Part shown: positions 1-6,259 of the stretch, one piece after another
How positions within the stretch are numbered: the first letter of the stretch is position 1
Layout: each line of letters starts with the position of its first letter
Origin: CAYNEO01 sp964396245
GTDB taxonomy: Bacteria > Zixibacteria > MSB-5A5 > GN15 > FEB-12
Reading direction: 5' to 3'
DNA length: 7,769 nt
Assembly (NCBI GenBank): GCA_964396245.1
Contig: CAYNEO010000081.1
Location: 1 to 7,769, forward strand
Notes under the pieces: model-generated
Database searches by the model: none
The model's input: only the letters and a program-made list of their open reading frames with translations
Told to the model about the DNA's origin: nothing
Program-made: the position numbers and the translations under genes

Positions 1-361
1 CCGGCCCCAATGCCGTCTTCGAATATCCAGGTCGCGTTAAGTGAATAGGACCTAGATCCTCGATATTTACGCATGTCAGATTTTCATCGTGTTGGAACCC
101 AAAGACCATCTTGTGCGGCACTGTGTCAGCGGGAGACGTCATTCCTGTGTTAAAGCTCGTTTTCATATCCAACCGGTACTGGATATCGTTCCTACCGTCC
201 GGCCGGATATCATTGGATTCGACCGTTCCCTGGACGTACGCAGTGTAGCGTTCTATCGCAATGTGCCCGCCGCCGTCGCCCATTGTTTCATCCGCTGCCT
301 ATCCAGCCATCATGCATAACAGCACCAGCAACGCCGCTGTCATTTTTACGTTTGCATTCAT
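1..361 (-). pseudogene. Secreted repeat-family protein, 5' part, interrupted by in-frame TAG; runs off window edge
   Basis: The minus strand reads without frameshift from ATG at 361 to the window edge, except for one TAG stop at 299-301 (codon 21). Before the stop is a signal-peptide-like hydrophobic stretch (MTAALLVLLCMMAG); after it comes mature-type sequence starting AADETMG. A strong Shine-Dalgarno (AGGAGG, complement of 369-374) lies 7 bases before the ATG, so the initiation signals look intact. The post-stop part matches the N-terminus of the neighbouring gene at 420-1913: shared core GTVE(S/T)NDIRP, then YR(L/I)DM and GMT, about 20 of 35 residues identical by eye. The two genes are 58 bases apart on the same strand. 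The most likely reading is a tandem paralogue, either recently inactivated or carrying a sequencing error at one base. The first ATG after the stop (281-283) would give a protein without signal peptide. The 3' part is outside the window and the function is unknown. Confidence 0.62.
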
Positions 362-419
362 CAGCTTACCTCCTCACCTTTCAAGAGAGCCAATCATCGA
401 AACTTTCAAGGTTTCACGA

Positions 420-1913
420 CTATGGGCAGCCTAATTCTGCGCCGTTGAGATATATGTAGTCGATCAGGCGGGTAATGTCGTCCAGGGTGCACCTGCCGTC
501 GCAGGTGACATCCGCCGCCAGGCCGGCCATGGGATCGAGGATCTTTCCCAGGTACACCGACCCGATCATGTCCGTGATGTCGGCCAGGTTGCGGTTGCAG
601 TCACCGGTCAAGTCACCCGGCGCGACTATTGTCACGGTAGCTTCTTCCCAGCATTCGGGACAGGAAGCAGCTGATATCGGGGTATAAGGAAACCCATCCA
701 CGTAAAACCGGGTGTCACTGCCGATCCGACAGACAGCGGCATTATTACCGGTCGCGCACGTTCCGCTGAACTTGACAGTGACGAGATCCTGAAGGATCGT
801 CGGAAGGGCCGAATACCGGCACTGATCCTCCTGCTCGCACCACAGATGAATCCGGCATACACCTGTGGTGGGCTCGGTATACTCGAGTCTTCCGATCCAA
901 TTGGCCGGCAGGACCGTGTCAAGCGTCAGTTGGTCGGGATCATACAGGATATCCGCGTCGACACCGGTCAGCAGAACCCCCGGCAGCAGCTCTCCGCCGG
1001 CGCCGAACACGACTCCAAGGCTCACACCGGGTATTTCACCCGCCATACTCGTGGTGGGTGCGATACCGTCGGTGAGACCGACCTGAAGCCCCGGACAGGA
1101 ATCGGCGATGGCCGTTTCCGAGGTCATCCACAGCAGTGCTGAGTCAGTGGCAACCGAGTAGCGCTGGTAACCATCGGCATCCCAGACTGAATCGGCGGTA
1201 AGGTAGACCCAGTCGCGGCAGGTCTGATTGCATTCGCAGGTGTCGGCCAGACGATAGGTGACGGTGGCGATAGTCGAGAAGACTTCATCCGTTGCATCCC
1301 ATACCGTGCCCGGTTCGGAGGACAGGGTGAAGCACGAGCCGTCCGGGCCGCAGTCGGCGGACGTGAGCGTGACGCCGTCGGCAACGACAATGGTATCGAT
1401 ATAGTACTGGCCGCTTGACTTCTCCACACGAACGCTGAAGCCGTGCATTTCGAAATTGTGGCGCAGGTTGAGGTCAGCGGTGACAGTTCGGCCTTCTCCG
1501 CCGACGGTAGCGAACTCGGCCATCCATATCTCGATCGGTTCCATCTCCCANNNNNNNNNNNNNNNNNNNNNNNNNNNNNNNNNNNNNNNNNNNNNNNNNN
1601 NNNNNNNNNNNNNNNNNNNNNNNNNNNNNNNNNNNNNNNNNNNNNNNNNNAATGCAAACGTGATCCTGCCTTTCTGTAAGTCCTCATCCGCTGTCATCCC
1701 CGCTGCAAAGTTGCTGCGCATGTCTATCCTGTACAATACCGTATCTCTTCCACCTGGTCGAATATCGTTAGTCTCCACCGTCCCGCGTATGAATGCCCGG
1801 GCCGTATCGCCCTCGATGGCAGTCCCCGCACTCAACGTTCCCGCCCCTGCCAGCAGACTGAAAAGCGACAGAATTCCCGCAATAAACAGCGATCTCTTCC
1901 CATAACCTGACAT
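420..1913 (-). CDS. Secreted protein with cohesin-like region and C-terminal dockerin-type repeats (contains scaffold gap)
   Basis: The reading starts at ATG 1911-1913 with GGAGG 7 bases upstream. Residues 1-30 are a typical signal peptide (KR, then a hydrophobic run, then GTLSAG), so export is predicted. Residues about 31-87 form the module shared with the paralogue at 1-361. The next 34 codons are unknown because of 100 N. After the gap comes a Cys-rich beta-type region (DCGPDGSC, CECNQTC, DSCPG), then a stretch with ILYDPDQLTLD and LVTVKFSG that resembles cohesin/E-set folds. Residues about 433-497 are two dockerin type I-like calcium loops (GDLTGDCNRNLAD and ADVTCDGRCTLDD), each followed by a helix (ITDMIGSVYLG, ITRLIDYIYLNG). 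Such C-terminal pairs are common in secreted and surface proteins of FCB-group bacteria without true cellulosomes. No catalytic motif is visible, so the role is unknown. Frame continuity across the gap is not proven; the two sides could be mis-spaced. Confidence 0.75.
   Translation of the reverse strand: MSGYGKRSLFIAGILSLFSLLAGAGTLSAGTAIEGDTARAFIRGTVETNDIRPGGRDTVLYRIDMRSNFAAGMTADEDLQKGRITFAXXXXXXXXXXXXXXXXXXXXXXXXXXXXXXXXXXWEMEPIEIWMAEFATVGGEGRTVTADLNLRHNFEMHGFSVRVEKSSGQYYIDTIVVADGVTLTSADCGPDGSCFTLSSEPGTVWDATDEVFSTIATVTYRLADTCECNQTCRDWVYLTADSVWDADGYQRYSVATDSALLWMTSETAIADSCPGLQVGLTDGIAPTTSMAGEIPGVSLGVVFGAGGELLPGVLLTGVDADILYDPDQLTLDTVLPANWIGRLEYTEPTTGVCRIHLWCEQEDQCRYSALPTILQDLVTVKFSGTCATGNNAAVCRIGSDTRFYVDGFPYTPISAASCPECWEEATVTIVAPGDLTGDCNRNLADITDMIGSVYLGKILDPMAGLAADVTCDGRCTLDDITRLIDYIYLNGAELGCP
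1551..1650. other. Scaffold gap (exactly 100 N)
   Basis: A run of exactly 100 unknown bases, the usual placeholder for a gap of unestimated size. It lies inside the secreted dockerin-type gene. The codon at its 5' edge on the coding strand is TTN (Phe or Leu), which agrees with Phe at the matching place in the paralogue. The reading frame is kept across it only because 100 N plus the two partial bases makes 102, so in-frame continuity is not evidence that the gap length is right. Confidence 0.98.
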
Positions 1914-2257
1914 CGTACTACCTCCCTACCCCTGAAGGGTGTTGTATCGATCTGACAGACCGCACTCGAAATCGCGCGCCACAGTCCGCCGGAATCAATA
2001 GTAAACTGAATATGTTCGAAATTAGCTTACCAGACGCATTCTCCCCGGGCGAATCAGTGAAACCTCCCGGATCCCTTGTGATCGACAATACGCGGTGTCA
2101 ATCCCCATGCAAGCTCCCGACCACTGCCAAAATAGCAGATATCGACAATTGCGTCAACCTTTATCTTCGCTCCTGTGCCACCGCAACAGACCGTTTGACA
2201 ACACTGCTCAACATCCGTACCATTGGCACACAACTCGGCCATAAACATGAGACTGCT
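1914..2257. other. Divergent intergenic region (344 bases)
   Basis: This stretch lies between the minus-strand secreted-protein gene and the plus-strand beta-CASP nuclease. On the minus side it contains the GGAGG ribosome binding site of the secreted gene and a small dyad (ACCC, CTGAA, GGGT near 1927-1939). On the plus side it contains the promoter-like sequence at 2195-2223. The nuclease frame stays open back to an ATG at 2012, but the 82 extra codons have no resemblance to the family N-terminus and are read here as non-coding. I found no small gene or RNA gene in it. Confidence 0.6.
2195..2223 (+). promoter_or_regulatory. Sigma-70-type promoter candidate for the beta-CASP nuclease
   Basis: The -35 element is a perfect TTGACA (2195-2200), followed by a 17-base spacer and TACCAT (2218-2223, 4 of 6 to TATAAT). 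A transcript would begin near 2230, about 28 bases before the GTG start at 2258. This placement supports the GTG start over the ATG at 2012, which would lie upstream of the promoter. It is a prediction from consensus matching only. Confidence 0.5.
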
Positions 2258-3643
2258 GTGATTCAACTCTCCTTCCATGGCGCCGCACAAACTGTGACCG
2301 GCTCGAAATACCTGCTCACTGTCAATGACACGAAGGTCTTGATTGACTGCGGGATGTTCCAGGGGCTCAAGTCATTGCGACAGCGCAATTGGGAGCCGTT
2401 GCCATTCAACGTCTCCTCGCTCGATGCTGTCGTCATAACTCACGGCCACATTGACCATATCGGGATGCTGCCCAAACTGGCGCGTGACGGCTACAACGGC
2501 AAGATATACGCCACCAATCCCACGGTGGACATCGCCAAACTGTCGCTTCTGGACACGGCCCACATTCAGGAAGAAGACGCCGAGTACCGCAACAAGAAGA
2601 AATTGACCAGTCATCCCGTTGCGTTGCCTTTATTCACGACCGCCAACGCTGAGCAAACATTTAACCTGCTTACGCCGGTGCCGTTCGATCAATGGACAAA
2701 GATCACCAACGAAATCCGCTTCCGCATGCACGTGGCGGGACATATCCTCGGCGCGGCCGGGGTAGAGGTGGATATCGATGACGGCGAGAAACGCGTGTCG
2801 GTGATGTTCTCCGGGGACGTCGGCCGGTACGGCAATCCGCTCACCAAAAACCCGGCGCCACCACCCGAATGCGATTATCTGGTATGCGAGTCAACCTACG
2901 GCGGCCGGCTCCATGCTCCCGAGGATGCCTATTTCGAATTCGCCGAGCTGATCAAAGAGGTTATCCGCGACAAACGGATTCTCCTGATACCGGCCTTTGC
3001 TATCGGACGCACCCAACAGGTGATATTCCTCATCAACCGCCTTATCGCCCAGAAGCAGATTCGCAAGATTGACATTCATGTTGATTCCCCGATGGCGATT
3101 TCGGCCACCGATATCTACATGAAATACCCGGACTTTCATGCCCTTGATCTCAAGGAACTCGGCGGCAAGGGATGCGTGCTGAACGGCGAGAACGTGTTCC
3201 TGCATCGCAAAAGAAAATCCTCCAAGCAGCTCAACAAGCTCAAAGGCCCGGCTGTCATTCTCTCTGCCAGCGGGATGCTCTCCGGCGGACGCATCCTGCA
3301 TCACCTGCTCAACCGGCTCGACAAACCGGAAACCATGCTGCTGCTTGTCGGCTACATGGCCGAGGGTACGCTCGGTCGTAAGTTGATTGATGGCGCCGAC
3401 CCCATCTACATCCACAAAACACCGGTGCCGGTGAGAGCGCAGATCGTGAAACTCAAAGGACTGTCCGGTCATGCCGACTATTACGAAATCCTGCACTGGC
3501 TCGAGCCAATCAAGAAAGCGCCGAGGAAAGTCTTTGTCACCCATGGTGAAATCTCGCAGGCCGAGGCTATGGCCGGACATCTCTACACCGAGCGTGGCTG
3601 GGATTGCCTCATTCCCGAGTTGGATCAAACGGTCGAGCTATAG
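2258..3643 (+). CDS. Metallo-beta-lactamase-fold beta-CASP ribonuclease (YSH1/CPSF73-like)
   Basis: A 461-residue protein of the MBL-fold beta-CASP family (COG1236 type), predicted to be a zinc-dependent, cytoplasmic RNA-processing or RNA-decay nuclease. Residues from the GTG start: motif 1 Asp30 (LIDCG), motif 2 HGHIDH (His62, His64, Asp66, His67), motif 3 His162 (AGHILGAAG) and motif 4 Asp187 (FSGDVGR). The beta-CASP motifs are A at Glu211 (ESTYGG), B at His405 (SGHAD) and C at His429 (VTHGE). All metal and catalytic positions are present. The start is GTG 2258 because family members begin with this LSFHGAAQTVTGS segment, the length then fits the family (about 455-470), and a promoter lies just upstream. 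The ribosome binding site is weak (GAGA, 2249-2252). The in-frame ATG at 2012 would add 82 unconserved residues. The gene is monocistronic here and convergent with the frd/hdr operon. Its RNA substrate is unknown. Confidence 0.9.
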   Translation: MIQLSFHGAAQTVTGSKYLLTVNDTKVLIDCGMFQGLKSLRQRNWEPLPFNVSSLDAVVITHGHIDHIGMLPKLARDGYNGKIYATNPTVDIAKLSLLDTAHIQEEDAEYRNKKKLTSHPVALPLFTTANAEQTFNLLTPVPFDQWTKITNEIRFRMHVAGHILGAAGVEVDIDDGEKRVSVMFSGDVGRYGNPLTKNPAPPPECDYLVCESTYGGRLHAPEDAYFEFAELIKEVIRDKRILLIPAFAIGRTQQVIFLINRLIAQKQIRKIDIHVDSPMAISATDIYMKYPDFHALDLKELGGKGCVLNGENVFLHRKRKSSKQLNKLKGPAVILSASGMLSGGRILHHLLNRLDKPETMLLLVGYMAEGTLGRKLIDGADPIYIHKTPVPVRAQIVKLKGLSGHADYYEILHWLEPIKKAPRKVFVTHGEISQAEAMAGHLYTERGWDCLIPELDQTVEL

Positions 3644-3700
3644 TCAAACCCGGCCTTGAACCAAAGCGACAGCATCGTTAGTGCGATTTACACTGAAAAC

Positions 3701-3734
3701 AAAAAACCGCCGCACCCGATGAGAGTGCGGCGGT
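3701..3734 (-). terminator. Intrinsic terminator of the hdrCB-frdBA operon
   Basis: A 10-bp perfect stem (3706-3715 with 3725-3734; CCGCCGCAC/GTGCGGCGG core) with a 9-base loop is followed, on the minus strand, by TTTTTT at 3706-3701 and then GTTTT. It lies 29 bases past the frdA-like stop codon. On the plus strand the hairpin is followed by TCCTAAAGAG with no U tract, so it is a strong terminator mainly for the minus-strand operon. It could still give partial termination of the convergent nuclease transcript. Confidence 0.93.
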
Positions 3735-3762
3735 CCTAAAGAGAAAAGAGAGTTTTGCCCGT

Positions 3763-5433
3763 TTACCGCAGCGTGCCAACATAGTGGCTGGTCAACTGCC
3801 GTTCGCGGATACGCGGGTCAGTGTAATCCGGCAAAATCATCGGTGCGACTTTGTCGCGTTCGATACCGGCCTCTTCCGCTTCCTTGTTGTATTTGACCAC
3901 GTGATCCAGCGTCAGCTTGGAGCCGTTCGCCTTTTCCTTCGCATACGCGGCCGCGTTGGTGCCGGCGATTCGCCCGAATACGAGGATGTCCAGCAGCGAA
4001 TTGCCCATGAGCCGATTCTCGCCATGCACCCCGCCGCCAACCTCGCCGGCGACATACAACCCGGGCACGACCGTCTCACCGGTGTTCTCGTACTCGAGTC
4101 CGCCATTCTGGTAATGCAGGGTCGGGTAAATGAGCATCGGTTCCTTGGAGATGTCGATCCCGAACCGCTTGTAGAGAATAAACTTGCCCGGGAACTCGCG
4201 CTCGACCGTACCCTCTCCCGAGAGCATGTCGATCATTGGAGAATCGAGCCAGACGCCCAGCTTGCCGGTTGGCGTGGGAACGCCCTTGCCATCGACCACG
4301 CACTCCTTGATGATCGACGCCGCCTCGACATCGCGCGGCTCGCGTTCGTTCACGAATTGCTGTCCTTCGATATTGACAAGGTTTGCACCGGCGCCGCGGA
4401 ATTTCTCCGTGATCAGGATACCTTCGGCCTGTTCCGGGAATACGATACCGGTCGGGTGATATTGCACCGTGTGCAAGAAACAGATCGGCACGCCGGCGCG
4501 GTAACCGATAACGATACCGTCGGCAGTCGCACCGTAGTGATTTGTCGTCATGAATCCCTGGATATGCAGACGGCCGCAGCCGCCTGTCGCCATCACCACT
4601 GACTTGGCTTTCACGATCTGGTACTCTTCGGTTTCCAGGTTGTACAGCACTGCACCGGCGCAATGGCCATGCTCGTTGAGGATCAACTCGACCGCCGGTG
4701 AGAACTCAACCACGCGAATATCCGCCGCCCGGTTGCGGGCTTCATCGCGGATTGTCCGCATAATCTCCGCACCGGTGATATCGGCCGCAAAATGCATGCG
4801 CTTCCGTGATGTACCACCGCCGTGGATTGTCTTCAGCGTACCATCCGGGAATTTCGAAAAGTTGCAGCCAAGGCTTTCCAGCCACTTGATGGCATCGGGA
4901 GCCTTGGTCACCAGCGTCTCGACCAGTGTCGGCACGTTATTGAAGTGCCCCCCGCCCATGACATCGAGATAATGGAAATACGGCGAATCCTTATGGCCTT
5001 TCGTCGCCGCCTGGATACCGCCTTCAGCCATCATCGTATTGGCATCGCCGTGACGCAGCTTGGTGGCGATAATGACGCTGGCTCCGGCTTCCTGCGCTTT
5101 TATCGCCGCCGATGTTCCTGCGCCGCCGCCGCCGATTATGAGCACGTCGGTTTCATAATCGACCTTGGAGAGATCGATACTGGCCGGGTCGACCCGACTG
5201 TACGCCTCGAGCACATTCGCCATTTCGTGCGCAATCCGGTATCCTTTGCTCGGTCCGGTCTTCAGCGCCCGGCGTCCTTCTTCTTTGAAGTCAGGGTGGT
5301 AGTTGAGCCGCTCTTTGCGCTCATCGAGATTGAGGAACGGGACTTCCTCGTTGCGTTTCTTCCGTTCGACACGCTCCGCACGAGTGCTCTCGACCACCTT
5401 GATGAGTTGTTTCAATTCTTCTGGATATGGCAT
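3763..5433 (-). CDS. frdA: Fumarate reductase/succinate dehydrogenase-type flavoprotein subunit (TfrA/FrdA-like)
   Basis: A 556-residue flavoprotein predicted to interconvert fumarate and succinate. The FAD-binding GxGxxG is at 101-106. By motif alignment with E. coli FrdA the active-site residues are all kept: HPTG His326 (His232), Thr342-Glu343 (Thr244-Glu245), Arg367 in EPRDVE (Arg287), His440 in PTLHYQNGG (His355) and Arg474 in HGENRLMGNSL (Arg390). The usual flavin-linking His is replaced by Asn132 (DANTMMAEGG), so FAD is probably bound non-covalently. There is a charged N-terminal extension of about 95 residues with no Tat or Sec signal, so the protein should be cytoplasmic. The C-terminus is short: about 65 residues follow FGRIAG, against about 190 in E. 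coli FrdA. It is the last gene of the operon, with ACGAGG before the ATG and 30 bases after frdB. L-aspartate oxidase is less likely given the FeS partners. Direction of catalysis is not shown; the symbol names the family. Confidence 0.92.
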   Translation of the reverse strand: MPYPEELKQLIKVVESTRAERVERKKRNEEVPFLNLDERKERLNYHPDFKEEGRRALKTGPSKGYRIAHEMANVLEAYSRVDPASIDLSKVDYETDVLIIGGGGAGTSAAIKAQEAGASVIIATKLRHGDANTMMAEGGIQAATKGHKDSPYFHYLDVMGGGHFNNVPTLVETLVTKAPDAIKWLESLGCNFSKFPDGTLKTIHGGGTSRKRMHFAADITGAEIMRTIRDEARNRAADIRVVEFSPAVELILNEHGHCAGAVLYNLETEEYQIVKAKSVVMATGGCGRLHIQGFMTTNHYGATADGIVIGYRAGVPICFLHTVQYHPTGIVFPEQAEGILITEKFRGAGANLVNIEGQQFVNEREPRDVEAASIIKECVVDGKGVPTPTGKLGVWLDSPMIDMLSGEGTVEREFPGKFILYKRFGIDISKEPMLIYPTLHYQNGGLEYENTGETVVPGLYVAGEVGGGVHGENRLMGNSLLDILVFGRIAGTNAAAYAKEKANGSKLTLDHVVKYNKEAEEAGIERDKVAPMILPDYTDPRIRERQLTSHYVGTLR

Positions 5434-5463
5434 ATCTAACCTCGTTTCCGTCGCGTTATTCGA

Positions 5464-6219
5464 TTACAGGTGGCTGGAGTCTTTGGGAGCCCAGTCCTCG
5501 CCCGCCGTGGCGGGTTCCATCTCTCGAGCCTGGTATGTGGTCTTGAGCATTTCCTCGTCCATCCCCATCAACTCGCCAAGATCATCGTTGTATCGACCGG
5601 CCTCGATATTGGCGACCATGGTCTTGAGATGTTCCGCTCGCGGCGTCAGGTACGCGCCGTTCAGCCGGCGGGCCAGCTGCGCGATATGATACTGCGGCAA
5701 TTCACCCATGCACCGACTGGCGCACAGCCCGCACTGGATGCAATCGAACGAAATCTCGGCCGCTGCTTTAATATCCCCGCGCTTCAAGGCCGCGATATAG
5801 TCCATCACCTGCACGTCCATCGGGCAGACTTTGGTGCATGCGTTGCATGCCACGCAGCGGAAAAGCTCCGGATACGCGGTGAACACTTCCTCGGGCTGTC
5901 CTTCCATCTCGTGGAAATTGTAGGTCGCCCGCATCGCCGGATAAAACGGAATCTGTGTCAGGTACATCTCCGGCTCAACCACCGTCTGGCAGGCCAGCCC
6001 GACCCGAATCTTGTAGTCGCCCGGTTTGCGGTATACCGTGCTGCAGGCGCCGCACACGCCACCCCGACAGCCGCATCCGCGGATATACTTGTAACCCGCA
6101 TATTCCATGGCTTTCATGATGGTCAGCGTTTCGGGCACCTCGTACTTTTTCCCCATAATGTAAATGGGAATGAGTTTGGCTTCGACCTTCGGTGCTATCT
6201 CTTCAGTTACCGTACTCAT
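5464..6219 (-). CDS. frdB: Iron-sulfur subunit of fumarate reductase/succinate dehydrogenase (FrdB/TfrB N-terminal-like)
   Basis: A 251-residue electron-transfer subunit. The N-terminal plant-type ferredoxin domain has Cys51, Cys56, Cys59 (CRGGVCGAC) and Cys77 (GLACQ) for one [2Fe-2S] cluster, with an extra Cys49 just before. The C-terminal half has two complete four-Cys motifs: Cys122, 125, 128, 132 (CVACNACTKVCP) and Cys160, 163, 166, 170 (CIQCGLCASRC). Canonical SdhB/FrdB carries [2Fe-2S], [4Fe-4S] and [3Fe-4S]; two full motifs here point to two [4Fe-4S] clusters. The acidic tail (about 200-251) has no recognisable motif. The gene is preceded by TGAGG 5 bases before its ATG and sits between the hdrB-like and frdA-like genes. 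Its likely job is passing electrons between FrdA FAD and the CCG clusters of the HdrB-like subunit. In TfrB the FeS and CCG parts are one polypeptide; here they are two genes with a stop and 40 bases between them. Confidence 0.9.
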   Translation of the reverse strand: MSTVTEEIAPKVEAKLIPIYIMGKKYEVPETLTIMKAMEYAGYKYIRGCGCRGGVCGACSTVYRKPGDYKIRVGLACQTVVEPEMYLTQIPFYPAMRATYNFHEMEGQPEEVFTAYPELFRCVACNACTKVCPMDVQVMDYIAALKRGDIKAAAEISFDCIQCGLCASRCMGELPQYHIAQLARRLNGAYLTPRAEHLKTMVANIEAGRYNDDLGELMGMDEEMLKTTYQAREMEPATAGEDWAPKDSSHL

Positions 6220-6259
6220 TGTGACCTCATCACTTTATGTTCAACCTGTTATTTGTCAC

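Noticed and set aside
89..319. Plus-strand 76-codon frame
   Set aside because: The opposite strand carries the conserved module shared with the neighbouring secreted protein, so this is a shadow.
378..410. Direct repeat CTTTCAAG (378-385 and 403-410) between the two secreted genes
   Set aside because: Too short, low complexity, with no tie to a known element.
2081..2149. Direct repeat ATCGACAAT at 2081-2089 and 2141-2149, spaced 60 bases
   Set aside because: A 9-base repeat in a 344-base region is only mildly unexpected by chance and the flanks do not extend it.
3784..4602. Open frame of 272 codons on the plus strand opposite frdA
   Set aside because: It is antisense to a gene with full catalytic motifs, has no recognisable domain, and is the kind of shadow frame expected in GC-rich codon usage.
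3763..5433. Flavoprotein as L-aspartate oxidase or APS reductase alpha subunit
   Set aside because: All fumarate-site residues of FrdA are kept and the operon has FrdB- and Hdr-type partners, not nadA/nadC or aprB/sat.
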